Source of the DNA: Chloroflexota bacterium
GTDB taxonomy: Bacteria > Chloroflexota > Anaerolineae > B4-G1
Length of the DNA stretch: 37,378 nucleotides
Direction: 5' to 3'
NCBI GenBank assembly: GCA_024232355.1
Contig: JAAEPW010000739.1
Coordinates: 1 to 37,378, forward strand
In this document: positions 1-7,769 of the stretch, one piece after another
Layout: every line of letters starts with the position of its first letter
Position numbering within the stretch: the first letter of the stretch is position 1
The notes under the pieces: model-generated
Databases searched by the model: none
Told to the model about the DNA's origin: nothing
What the model saw: the letters and a program-made list of their open reading frames with translations, nothing else
Made by a program: the position numbers and the translations under genes

Positions 1-686
1 ACTCGCCCGATGGCGCTGGCCAGAGCGGGTTCTTCTGCCAACAGGGCTTTGGCCTGGGTCGCATTACCTTCTATGGCCGCCGTAAAGAGACTCATTACAT
101 TTTGAGTAAACGCACCATCTTTGGATGGGCGTTGTTGTGGTAAAGTATCTTGAATCACGTTAATCATCCTTTCTTTTAGATGTTTTCGAGCACCGTGCAG
201 ACGGGTCTTGACAGTGCCCACCGGTATTTCCAGAAACGAACTGATCTCTTTTTGCGAGTACTCGCTGATGTAAAAGAGGGTCACGACCACACGTTGGTGT
301 TCGGGCAGCGTTTCGATGGCCTCGAATACTTTGCCTCGCATCTCGCGCTTCTCGACGACCTCGGCGGGGCTTGGATCGTGCGAGCTGATTTCGGGTACTT
401 GATCCAGCGGGACGAAATCACTCTGTTTTCCGCGCCGGATGCGATCGATATGCTTGAAAACGATCCGCCGAAACCAGCCCGGAAAAGCCGCCGGGTTGCG
501 CAGCGTGGGTAGATCGCAGTAGGCATTGATAAAAGCTTCCTGAGCAGCGTCTTCGGCCAACTGGATATCGCCCAAGACCGAATAGCCATAGCCAACGGCC
601 ATATCCTGAAAGCGCTGCACAATAGGCTCGTACGCTCTCCAATCGCCGCTTTGCGCACGTGTGACCAGTGTTCTTAATTCTTCCAC
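1..686 (-). CDS. ECF-type RNA polymerase sigma factor with ankyrin-like C-terminal extension (3' end beyond window)
   Basis: The minus strand is open from the left edge to a GTG at 684-686, giving at least 228 codons. The GTG has a GGAG Shine-Dalgarno motif five bases upstream; an in-frame ATG at 758 is open but has no such site. The protein has sigma region 2 (LAEDAAQEAFINAY, then FRRIVFKHIDRIRR) and sigma region 4 (LPEHQRVVVTLFY, SQKEISSFLEIPVGTVKTRL), the normal order for an ECF factor. After region 4 it does not stop but continues into VMSLFTAAIEGNATQAKALL and EEPALASA, which reads like the start of an ankyrin repeat. No anti-sigma gene is visible here. The next gene on the same strand is the large SARP-like regulator. 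The sigma assignment is firm; the ankyrin reading is an inference from a partial repeat. Confidence 0.88.
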   Translation of the reverse strand, partial: MEELRTLVTRAQSGDWRAYEPIVQRFQDMAVGYGYSVLGDIQLAEDAAQEAFINAYCDLPTLRNPAAFPGWFRRIVFKHIDRIRRGKQSDFVPLDQVPEISSHDPSPAEVVEKREMRGKVFEAIETLPEHQRVVVTLFYISEYSQKEISSFLEIPVGTVKTRLHGARKHLKERMINVIQDTLPQQRPSKDGAFTQNVMSLFTAAIEGNATQAKALLAEEPALASAIGR

Positions 687-801
687 ATCTACTCCATTTA
701 CTTGCAAAATTAGAAGGCCTTCTGTATTAAAGACCCAGTTCGGTGAAAAAAGGTTCATGGACTGATTAACTGGCATAGGCCGAGAATGCGTTCAAGATTC
801 C

Positions 802-835
802 TTGTGACGTTCTTGTGACGTTTGTTGTTTATGAT
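802..835 (+). promoter_or_regulatory. SARP-type direct-repeat promoter, copy A
   Basis: TTGTGACG occurs twice (802-809 and 813-820) with an 11-bp period. It is followed, after exactly 9 bp, by a TATGAT -10 box at 830-835. Copy B at 4362-4395 has the same 22-bp core and the same geometry. SARP regulators are known to bind 11-bp-spaced direct repeats just upstream of the -10 box in place of a good -35. The promoter points rightward, towards a small ORF and the 3' end of the regulator gene. Regulation by the adjacent BTAD protein is an inference. Confidence 0.6.
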
Positions 836-992
836 AGGCGAAAATCATCGACAAGTAAAGGAGCATAGCGGGCTGATCGACGACGAGATCGTGGCGGCGG
901 GGTATACTAGCAATGGCAGCGACGATGACGTTGCCCTGATGCGCTACCACGGCAGATACGCTGTTTATTTGCCACTGCTTCTCAGGGACTAG
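831..992 (+). CDS. possible small protein, unrecognised (53 codons or fewer)
   Basis: An open frame runs from ATG 831 to TAG 990-992. Its residues include IDDEIVAAGYTSNGSDDD and RYHGRYAVYLPLLLRD. The ATG overlaps the proposed -10 box, so it cannot be the start if that promoter is used. An AAGGAG at 858-863 would instead favour an internal start near 873 (CTG) or 891 (GTG). I do not recognise the sequence. It may be a small protein made from the SARP-type promoter, the tail of a lost gene, or chance. It is the only coding candidate between the sigma factor and the regulator, and is reported for completeness. Confidence 0.25.
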   Translation: MIGENHRQVKEHSGLIDDEIVAAGYTSNGSDDDVALMRYHGRYAVYLPLLLRD

Positions 993-1007
993 TTCTCAGT
1001 AGATGTG

Positions 1008-1064
1008 TTTTTGTGGGGTGAGCGTCCCCCGGTGCGATCTCGCCCGGTCCTCACTCCACAAAAA
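1008..1064. repeat. imperfect inverted repeat 3' of the SARP-like gene
   Basis: The 15-bp arms at 1008-1022 (TTTTTGTGGGGTGAG) and 1050-1064 (CTCACTCCACAAAAA) match at 14 positions, the exception being a G-T pair. They are separated by 27 bp. The gene on the minus strand ends at 1080, so this hairpin forms just after its stop codon. The T-run is on the 5' arm and the A-run on the 3' arm, the reverse of a classical intrinsic terminator. It may stabilise the transcript end or be a small repeat element. Confidence 0.5.
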
Positions 1065-1079
1065 GGGGACAATGTATCG

Positions 1080-4000
1080 TCACTCCTCGACCAATAGTTC
1101 TGCGACGACCGCATCCAGTTCTAACGTTTTACCACGTGCCATCGCTGCCTCAAGTTGTTCGGCAGGGAGTGCTTTGTGCAGCCCGGCGAGGATCGTATCG
1201 GCCACCTGGGCGCTATCGACTTCCACAGACGGGTGGTTCAATGCCACGCCCAGCAGTTCTGCTGCCGAATCACTTTGTCCGGTCTCGGCTCGCAGTCGGG
1301 CCACGCCGATCAGTGCGTCCAGGGTCAAGGGAGCGACCCCAATGGCCGTTGATTCGCTCAGCGCTTTGCGCAAATAATTCCAAGCGATCTCGTATTCGCC
1401 CAGTAGGACGTGCAAGTGCCCCAGATTGCTCATGGTGCTCGTTGCTCCCTGACGGTGTCCGATCTCTCTGCCGATTGATAGTGACTCTTGGTAATATTGC
1501 TTGGCTTTTTCAAGGTTTTCCAAGTTATGATGGTTGATGTAGCCAAGATTGTTGAGCATGTCGGCCATCGCCTGGCGATCGTCCATTTCTTGAACCATCA
1601 TTAGACCTTCCTGCCAGTGTTGTTCAGCTTGGTCATAGCTCTCGCGCAAGATGGCCAAAATACCTAGAGCGTTGAGCATCCTTGGGATTTTGTGCCGGTC
1701 ACCGAGGCCTTTATAGAGAGACAGGCTTTCCTGAAGGCATTGGTCTGCCTGTTCAATGTCTCCCCATCTCCAGGCAATAGTACCCAGCATGGATAGGGCC
1801 GAGGCGATGTGAGTTTGCTCATCGTGCTCGCGAGCCAACGCCAACGTCTCATCCAGGCGCTGTTTTGCCGTGTCATAATCTCCCTGCTCAGAGGCAACTT
1901 GAGCCAAGATGCCGAGTGCCGCGATCTCTACTTGCGCGTCACTGACTTGATGGGCCAGGGTCAAGCCCGCCTCGAGATGCTGGACCGCCAGGGCATAGTC
2001 TCCCACCCGGTTGTACGAGGTGCCCAAGTTGACCAATAACATTGCCCGTTCAGCCAAGTCACCGTCTGGCAAAGTAACCGCCGCCCTTTCGAAAGCAACA
2101 TCCGCTTCTTGGAGAACGGCTAACGCGGTCGAGTGGTCGCCAAGACAAGATAAAAAGTGTCCCTGGGCTGCTAATAGCTTGGAGAGGGTTTGCAACGCTG
2201 CAGCTAGACTTTCTGGAGAGTGCGTGTCGTCATCTTGTGCGAAGGCCCGTACTCGGTCCGCGGCTGTTCGACAAGCTTGTTCGCTCTCTCGAAACAACCC
2301 CGTCTGCGTGTAAAATTGGACAAGCCCTTCTATATATCGACCAAGGGCCGCAATGTGGGGAACGGGGTCTTGGCTCTCGTCGATGTGGCTCACCGTCCAT
2401 TGCCAAGCTTGGCGGACGTTGGTGATCTCGGCCTGAATCTCGGCGATGGCTTGTTGTGGTTTGTTCCCTCTCAAAGCGGGGACCCGCTCACCGACGAACG
2501 TCAGATAATAATCACGGTGACGATTACTTGCTCCCGCAAGCGCAGGGAACGTCTCTAGTTTTTCGGCGGCGAATTGGCGCACCAGCGCGTGCAGGGCGTA
2601 CCGATCGGGACCGGTGTGTTGCAACAGAGATTTGTGCGCCAGGCCGACCAGTTCGGCCTGCTGGGTTTCGGCTACGGTCAGAATGGCAGTACGGTTGAAA
2701 TCACCGCAAAAGACGGTTAGTTGGGCCAAGGCGTGCTGCTCAGGCTCTGAGAGCAATTGCCACGAACTTTCAAAGACCGTGCGCAGCCGCCGGTGACGTT
2801 CTGGTACATCCTGAAACGTCGTCGACAAAAAATCTGTATCGTGGCGCAGGTTGGCTATGATCTCGCTCAATGGCAAGTGTTCCACCAGCGCGGATGCCAA
2901 CTCGATCGCCAGCGGTAACCCTTCCACGAGTTGGCATACTTGAACGATCTGGCCCAGGTCGTGAGTGGATGTCGTCGGTGCGCAATCGGCCCGATCGATG
3001 AACAGTCGTACACTGTCATAATCGTCAGCGGTCAAGTCTTCATTTTGGTCCGGCACACGCAGGCCCGTAACCCGTATGAGACGCTCGGCCCGGGCATTGA
3101 GCCGTGTTCGCGAAGTGACCAGCACAACGATTTTGGGAGCTTTGGTGAGTATTTCCAGCACCAGGTCGACGCCCGATAGCAGATGTTCAAAGTTGTCCAG
3201 AATCAAGAGGGCTTCCTGGGTGCGCACGAATTTGAGCATCTCTGTTTTGGGATCGTCCTGACCGGAAAAGGTGATCCTCATCGCGCTGGCGATAGCTGTC
3301 GCCAGTCTGTCGTGCAGCCCCTCAACGGGTTTTTCTTGTACGTCGATCATGGGCACGAACCAAGCGCCATCAGGAAAGTGAGAGACCGCTTGCCGGGCAG
3401 CTGCCAGGGCCAGCCGTGTCTTGCCAACTCCGCCAGTACCAACTAGGGTCAGCAGACGGTAATTGAGGGCATTGAGATGCTCGGTGATTTGATCCAACTC
3501 GGTTTTCCGGCCCACAAGGTGTGTGAGCTGCGCCGGCAGGTTGTGTGGCGGCGTTTTGTCGATAATTAGGCTCCCGTCGCGGATTTGCTCGTAAAGCGTT
3601 ATTGTCTCTGGTTCCGGCTCAACCCCCAGTTCTTCCGACAGTATGTGGCGACACGTCTCGTATTGAGCCAAGGCCGCGCTGCGCTGACCGCTCAATGCCA
3701 AAGCAACCATCAACTGGCGATGGGCTTCCTCGCGCCAAGATTCTAGCTTTAGTTGACGCCGGGCATAGTGCTGGGCCTGTTTGTATTCTCCACGCTGATT
3801 GTGGCAGACCGCTAGATGATAAAATGCCTCCATTGCTTGCCGGTGCAAGTGCTCGCGTTCCATCGTGAGCCACTCTTGAAAAGGCAGGCTGTCCAAATTG
3901 AATCCCGATAACAGGTCGCCGCGATACAGGTCGGCGGCCTGCGTCAATCGCTGCAAGCAGGTGCCACAGGCCTCCAACCGGCGGTGAGAGTGCGCGTGTA

Positions 4001-4346
4001 CGGTGTCGGCCAGATATGTGAAGGCGTTCGTGTCCAGCCAATGGTCGCTCTCGGGGTTGAATTGGATTGTCTGACGGGTGATTTGCAGAAAGGATGGGGC
4101 AGACTCGCGGCTCCCAATGGCGCGGCGCAGCCGGTTCAGGGTCTGGCGCAGCGCGTGCAGGGCCTCAGAGCGAGGTTGATCGGGCCACAGCAGGTCGGCC
4201 AGCACCTCTCTACGAAAGGGGATTCCAGGATGTAGCGCCAGGTAGATAAGCAATGCCCGCGCCGGGGCAGTCTCGAACCGTGTGACGAGTTTTCCATCCT
4301 TGCTGACTTGAAAAGCACCAAGGAGAGCGATTTCCAGTCTGGCCAT
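1080..4346 (-). CDS. SARP/AfsR-like transcriptional regulator: winged helix, BTAD, NB-ARC ATPase and TPR
   Basis: A 1088-residue protein. Residues 1-95 resemble the OmpR-type winged helix of SARP regulators (FRREVLADLLWPDQPRSEAL, LRQTLNRLRRAIG). Residues about 100-255 form the BTAD domain (FQEWLTMEREHLHRQAMEAF, LSEELGVEPEPET). An STAND/NB-ARC ATPase follows, with Walker A GTGGVGKT (Lys309) and Walker B LLILDNFEH. From about 600 to the end there are repeated TPR-like helices (for example AMLLVNLGTSYNRVGDYALA and ADMLNNLGYINHH). This is the architecture of AfsR/GutR-type signal-integrating activators, in which the ATPase and TPR region senses a ligand or partner. ATG 4346 is the natural start, directly before the winged helix. 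The gene is divergent from the 4539 cassette, with a SARP-type repeat between them that suggests control of the neighbour. The ligand cannot be told from the sequence. Confidence 0.92.
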   Translation of the reverse strand: MARLEIALLGAFQVSKDGKLVTRFETAPARALLIYLALHPGIPFRREVLADLLWPDQPRSEALHALRQTLNRLRRAIGSRESAPSFLQITRQTIQFNPESDHWLDTNAFTYLADTVHAHSHRRLEACGTCLQRLTQAADLYRGDLLSGFNLDSLPFQEWLTMEREHLHRQAMEAFYHLAVCHNQRGEYKQAQHYARRQLKLESWREEAHRQLMVALALSGQRSAALAQYETCRHILSEELGVEPEPETITLYEQIRDGSLIIDKTPPHNLPAQLTHLVGRKTELDQITEHLNALNYRLLTLVGTGGVGKTRLALAAARQAVSHFPDGAWFVPMIDVQEKPVEGLHDRLATAIASAMRITFSGQDDPKTEMLKFVRTQEALLILDNFEHLLSGVDLVLEILTKAPKIVVLVTSRTRLNARAERLIRVTGLRVPDQNEDLTADDYDSVRLFIDRADCAPTTSTHDLGQIVQVCQLVEGLPLAIELASALVEHLPLSEIIANLRHDTDFLSTTFQDVPERHRRLRTVFESSWQLLSEPEQHALAQLTVFCGDFNRTAILTVAETQQAELVGLAHKSLLQHTGPDRYALHALVRQFAAEKLETFPALAGASNRHRDYYLTFVGERVPALRGNKPQQAIAEIQAEITNVRQAWQWTVSHIDESQDPVPHIAALGRYIEGLVQFYTQTGLFRESEQACRTAADRVRAFAQDDDTHSPESLAAALQTLSKLLAAQGHFLSCLGDHSTALAVLQEADVAFERAAVTLPDGDLAERAMLLVNLGTSYNRVGDYALAVQHLEAGLTLAHQVSDAQVEIAALGILAQVASEQGDYDTAKQRLDETLALAREHDEQTHIASALSMLGTIAWRWGDIEQADQCLQESLSLYKGLGDRHKIPRMLNALGILAILRESYDQAEQHWQEGLMMVQEMDDRQAMADMLNNLGYINHHNLENLEKAKQYYQESLSIGREIGHRQGATSTMSNLGHLHVLLGEYEIAWNYLRKALSESTAIGVAPLTLDALIGVARLRAETGQSDSAAELLGVALNHPSVEVDSAQVADTILAGLHKALPAEQLEAAMARGKTLELDAVVAELLVEE

Positions 4347-4361
4347 TGAAAGAATCCGTGT

Positions 4362-4395
4362 TTGTGACGTTCTTGTGACGTTTTTCTGCTATAAT
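4362..4395 (+). promoter_or_regulatory. SARP-type direct-repeat promoter, copy B
   Basis: TTGTGACG at 4362-4369 and 4373-4380 is followed after 9 bp by a perfect TATAAT at 4390-4395. The spacing equals that of copy A at 802. It points rightward to the 4539 cassette and lies immediately upstream of the divergent SARP-like gene. It could therefore also affect the regulator's own expression; the minus strand carries a TATTATAG -10-like string at 4389-4396. Confidence 0.7.
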
Positions 4396-4538
4396 ATCAA
4401 TGTGATTTGGGATGAGATGCTGAGCATTGGAATGCTAGTATGATTATAACGCGAAATTGACTCGTAAACAAACGTTGATGTCATGGAATAGTCAAATCAC
4501 TCGTCATTTTGCTAGGTGGCGTGCATGTCGAAAAATCT

Positions 4539-4901
4539 ATGGAAATAAAAATGGAAACATTGAATTGTCCAAGTTGTGCAAGTAGCGATCTAGATCAATT
4601 GGGCTTGACAGAATATAAATGCCCTCATTGTGACACAAGTTTCATGCTCACCAATACTCAAACAGGCTTTGTCGATGTTGTTCTCGTCCAGGCCGGCAAA
4701 AAGAATATCAAGGTAACCTTGGCTCTCAGAGAAATCACAACCAAGGAGACTGTTCTAGAGATGATGGACTTGGCAAGGGCAAAGCACCTGACAAATGCTA
4801 CACCCTGCGTTGTTGCACCCAACGTGCCAGTGGAAGTAGGAGAGCGCGTCAAGGCCAGGTTAGAAAAAGCGGGAGCTACCGTTGAACTAGAGCCTGCCTG
4901 A
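4539..4901 (+). CDS. zinc-ribbon protein with ribosomal L7/L12 C-terminal-like domain
   Basis: About 120 residues. The N-terminus carries a four-cysteine zinc ribbon (CPSCASSDL, then YKCPHCDTSF). The rest (VDVVLVQAGKKNIKVTLALR, ITTKETVLEMMDLA, VKARLEKAGATVELE) follows the pattern of the L7/L12 C-terminal domain, which in ribosomes recruits translational GTPases. The lysine-rich and GAxVEL ends are the most similar parts; the central loop is longer than in true L7/L12. The start is uncertain: ATG 4539 or ATG 4551 both suit the ribbon, and a TTG at 4509 is in frame but poorly placed. It is the first gene after SARP-type promoter copy B. A role in translation or protein-protein contact is an inference from fold only. 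Confidence 0.7.
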   Translation: MEIKMETLNCPSCASSDLDQLGLTEYKCPHCDTSFMLTNTQTGFVDVVLVQAGKKNIKVTLALREITTKETVLEMMDLARAKHLTNATPCVVAPNVPVEVGERVKARLEKAGATVELEPA

Positions 4902-5015
4902 GCGGGTTATACAATGACAGGATCGCCATAACATCAACCAGATTTGCCAAGTCTTGACGAATTTGTCCTCGTGGCAAAAGCAAGTGCCAAGACACAAAAG
5001 CGGAAGGAGGATATC

Positions 5016-5261
5016 ATGAAAGGTGGCACAATTTATTTCGGGATGGTCACAGTATTTATGCTGGCAGTAGTAGGGATTGCCATGTACATTTCTGGTGGTT
5101 TCCAAATGCTCCAAGAAAATTTTGGCTTGATGGGAGTTGCCGGTTTTGTTGTCGTGTTCATACTGCTCGCTGTAGGATTCATGATCTCGGTTCGTAGGAG
5201 CCTCAAGCGATCAATGGAACAAGGTGGGCAAACGAACGCATCGGAGGAATTGGATGGCTAG
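5016..5261 (+). CDS. small membrane protein with two predicted helices
   Basis: An 81-residue protein whose start is fixed by AAGGAGG at 5004-5010, five bases before ATG 5016. Two hydrophobic stretches (GMVTVFMLAVVGIAMYI, then GVAGFVVVFILLAVGFMI) are followed by a basic and then polar tail (RRSLKRSM, TNASEELDG). No family is recognised. Its end overlaps the start of the next gene by 8 bp, so the two are probably translated together. Confidence 0.7.
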   Translation: MKGGTIYFGMVTVFMLAVVGIAMYISGGFQMLQENFGLMGVAGFVVVFILLAVGFMISVRRSLKRSMEQGGQTNASEELDG

Positions 5262-5913
5262 GAGATCAACTCGACGGCCTGATGTGACCACGTTGGCAGA
5301 GGCGAATCGTTTCAACCAGAACGCGTTGGCATCGAACCGCCAAGGGCGACTCGCCAGCAGCCAGATTCTCCGGCTTGCGTTCCGCTTGGCAGCTATGCTG
5401 CTTGCTACCCTCATTGTGATCGCATTGGGAATAGTTTGTATCGTCTTGGCGGCAGTGGTTGTGCCCAAGGACGCGTTTGCGGCCAACTGGCTATCCTTGG
5501 TCATCGCAGCGCTTTTATTTCTCTTTGGCCTGTTTTGGATACTGTATGGGATCAATCATACCGTGCAGAACGGATTCCCACTCTTGCGCGACGTCATAGG
5601 CGGTCAGGTGATGATGGAAGAGGGGATCGTGTCGAGAGAGTATGACGATCATGCTTATCCTAGCCTGTGGCATAGATTGCTTACTTGGGTGTTTTACTTT
5701 TTCGCCGATAAAAACCAAAAGCACATTGAATGGTTCAGTGGCACACACTATTACGTGCTCAACGGGCAGCAGTTTATCGTATCGCAAAAAGGATACGCCG
5801 CGCTGACCGAAGAGTCGTCTTGTCGGCTTTATTATGCTTCTCGCAGTGGGCGACTCGTCAATATCGAACCTGTGCCCGGCGACACAAACCTTAAAGAGGA
5901 ACTAAATGCCTGA
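5254..5913 (+). CDS. predicted membrane protein, unknown function
   Basis: A 219-residue protein. ATG 5254 is chosen because GGAGG lies six bases upstream, inside the end of the preceding gene. A basic N-terminus of about 45 residues precedes two membrane segments (MLLATLIVIALGIVCIVLAA and WLSLVIAALLFLFGLFWILY). A soluble tail of about 110 residues (GGQVMMEEGIVSREYDD, HYYVLNGQQFIVSQKGYAAL, LYYASRSGRLVNIEPV) has the look of a small beta-rich domain seen in other bacterial membrane proteins of unknown role. The 8-bp overlaps on both sides place it in a tight operon with its neighbours. Confidence 0.72.
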   Translation: MARRSTRRPDVTTLAEANRFNQNALASNRQGRLASSQILRLAFRLAAMLLATLIVIALGIVCIVLAAVVVPKDAFAANWLSLVIAALLFLFGLFWILYGINHTVQNGFPLLRDVIGGQVMMEEGIVSREYDDHAYPSLWHRLLTWVFYFFADKNQKHIEWFSGTHYYVLNGQQFIVSQKGYAALTEESSCRLYYASRSGRLVNIEPVPGDTNLKEELNA

Positions 5914-6277
5914 AATCGTTGCATCTGTCTTGCGGAAACTCTTGTTGATATTTGCTTTGCTCAATATGCTGCTGTGTCCCGTGTTATTTGGTTTGGGGAC
6001 GTTTGCTCCTGACAAACTAAGTTTTCTGGAGCCGGTTGTGTGCCCAGCGGGTATGCATCTGGACCGAGTAACGGAAACTCGGACCGACATGAGGGGAACC
6101 GTCACATCTTTGGACGCCGCTTGCACCGATGGTCGGCAAAAGGTGGATGCGACCAATAAAATGGCATTGTTCGTGTGCGGCTTGCCGATTATGGGCGGTG
6201 TTCTGCTGGTGGTCTGGGCACTTGCTAGTCCAAGCAAAAAGACCATGGATACTGTGGACTCTAAAGTACAAGGCTGA
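5906..6277 (+). CDS. small membrane protein, unknown function
   Basis: A 123-residue protein whose ATG overlaps the stop of the previous gene by 8 bp; GAGGAAC lies just upstream. A hydrophobic helix near residues 8-33 (LLLIFALLNMLLCPVLFGLG) and another near 87-106 (MALFVCGLPIMGGVLLVVWA) flank a short extracytoplasmic-looking loop with two cysteines (VCPAGMHL, DAACTDG) that could form a disulfide. No family is recognised. It belongs to the 4539-6489 cassette. Confidence 0.65.
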   Translation: MPEIVASVLRKLLLIFALLNMLLCPVLFGLGTFAPDKLSFLEPVVCPAGMHLDRVTETRTDMRGTVTSLDAACTDGRQKVDATNKMALFVCGLPIMGGVLLVVWALASPSKKTMDTVDSKVQG

Positions 6278-6282
6278 GTTTT

Positions 6283-6489
6283 ATGATGAAACAACCCGAA
6301 TCCCAATATCAGTCCTATTTGTTGCGTTTGTGGTGTGCGGGCGAAGAAAAAAACTGGCGAGTGATGTTGGAGCACGTCGGCACGCACGAACGGCACGGAT
6401 TTGCCGACTTGGAGGGCTTGTGCACCTTTTTACAAGAGCAGATGGACGATCAAGGGAAAAGGGGAGGGAAAATAGTGATCGTTCAGTAA
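6283..6489 (+). CDS. small conserved-type hypothetical protein, 68 residues
   Basis: A compact soluble protein built around SYLLRLWCAGEEKNWRVMLE and GFADLEGLCTFLQEQM. The pattern of a strand pair, an arginine-phenylalanine turn and a short helix is a recurrent small hypothetical protein of Chloroflexota-like genomes, with no function known to me. It lies 5 bp after the previous stop and ends the cassette. Start is ATG 6283 or 6286. Confidence 0.65.
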   Translation: MMKQPESQYQSYLLRLWCAGEEKNWRVMLEHVGTHERHGFADLEGLCTFLQEQMDDQGKRGGKIVIVQ

Positions 6490-6545
6490 CGGGGCTGCCG
6501 GGGAATAGAGAGGGAATTGAGCATAGGTATCCAGCATTGAAAGAT

Positions 6546-6574
6546 TTGTCCGAGCCGGGGCGTTGAGCTATAAT
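6546..6574 (+). promoter_or_regulatory. sigma-70-type promoter for the reductive-dehalogenase-like gene
   Basis: TTGTCC at 6546-6551 is separated by 17 bp from a perfect TATAAT at 6569-6574. The gene starts 38 bp further on, giving a short leader. It separates this gene from the upstream small-protein cassette. Confidence 0.6.
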
Positions 6575-6612
6575 CAGGTGATGATCAAATCCAATCAAGC
6601 GAGGTAGCTCTG

Positions 6613-7758
6613 ATGAAATACGTGCAAGAACCCACCTACAAAAAATACATCACTGGCGAGATCGAACGTTTCGATGAACGCAACACGGGTTTTAGCCGTG
6701 GGGCAACAAGCGGGGACAAATACACCGCGATGCATGATAAAAGCGTCGCCAACATAGAGAGACAGGCCACCGGAAAAACGATACTGGAACATGCCATATG
6801 GGTTTCGGGCCGCACCGTGGATTATATTATGCGGAAAAATTGCCTGGCGCGAGAAACCGCTCCCATATACAACAGCCAATACCGGCTAGAGAAACCAGAT
6901 CCCGTGGCGATGACGAAAATCGTCAAGGAAACCGCGTTGTGGCTCGGAGCAGATTTGGTCGGTGTGACAACACTCGATCCCTTGTGGATCTATTCCCACT
7001 GGGGAGAGCATAACGTGATGTACACCGGTGCCGCCAAATCGGGCGACCCGATTGAAATCCCCCCAGAATACAAGACTATCATCGTCATGGTCCACGAAAT
7101 GGGCTATGAGCGTATGCGATGGACGCCCGCCGTCGAGCCAGAGACCGACATCGCCTACTCTAAAATGGGCTGGTGTGCCAGTTCCCTCGCGACGTTTATC
7201 GCGGAACTCGGCTATCGTGCCATCCCGGCAGGCAATGAACTGGGGTTGAGTATCCCGATGGCGGTGGACGCCGGGTTAGGGGAACTGGGACGAAACGGGC
7301 AATTGATGACGCGCGAATTTGGCCCCAGGGTTCGGATCAGCAAGGTGTTTACTGATCTACCCTTGACCCCCGATTCCCCCATAGACATCGGCGTTCAGTC
7401 ATTCTGTGAGAAATGCGCCCTGTGCGCAGAATATTGTCCGAGCAAGGCTATCCCGCCTGGCCCTCGAACCGACCAGCCATGGGACATCTCCAATGCGCCC
7501 GGAATGCGGAAATGGCCGGTCAAAGCGATGAACTGTCTCGATTGGTGGGTCAAGAACGGGACCCATTGTTCTGTTTGCATCCGGGTTTGCCCTTGGAACA
7601 AACCCGACACGCTTTTGCACCGCTGTGTCCGCGTGCTGGCCGAACGCAACATACTTACGCGCGCGCTGGTGTTTATGGACACACAGTTGGGATACGATAA
7701 ACAGGTCAGGGTAAAAAGGCCCCAAGACCCCTCAGTGATAGCAGTATCTGATAGATAA
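6613..7758 (+). CDS. reductive-dehalogenase-like corrinoid iron-sulfur protein, no Tat signal
   Basis: A 381-residue protein. The central GYRAIPAGNELGLSIPMAVD and AGLGELGRNGQLMTREFGPR match the corrinoid-binding core shared by reductive dehalogenases (RdhA) and epoxyqueuosine reductase. Two ferredoxin-type cluster motifs follow: C265, C268, C271, C275 and C308, C319, C322, C326. The widely spaced first cysteine of the second set is typical of RdhA. There is no twin-arginine signal and no RdhB anchor gene next to it, so it resembles the cytoplasmic, non-respiratory members rather than the organohalide-respiration enzymes. ATG 6613 follows a GAGGTAG site and its own promoter. The substrate is unknown; reductive removal of a halogen or a related B12-dependent reduction is an inference from the family. 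Confidence 0.82.
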   Translation: MKYVQEPTYKKYITGEIERFDERNTGFSRGATSGDKYTAMHDKSVANIERQATGKTILEHAIWVSGRTVDYIMRKNCLARETAPIYNSQYRLEKPDPVAMTKIVKETALWLGADLVGVTTLDPLWIYSHWGEHNVMYTGAAKSGDPIEIPPEYKTIIVMVHEMGYERMRWTPAVEPETDIAYSKMGWCASSLATFIAELGYRAIPAGNELGLSIPMAVDAGLGELGRNGQLMTREFGPRVRISKVFTDLPLTPDSPIDIGVQSFCEKCALCAEYCPSKAIPPGPRTDQPWDISNAPGMRKWPVKAMNCLDWWVKNGTHCSVCIRVCPWNKPDTLLHRCVRVLAERNILTRALVFMDTQLGYDKQVRVKRPQDPSVIAVSDR

Positions 7759-7769
7759 AGGAGAAAAAA

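Noticed and set aside
1008..1064. Intrinsic terminator for the SARP-like gene
   Set aside because: The stem has its T-run on the wrong side for termination on either strand.
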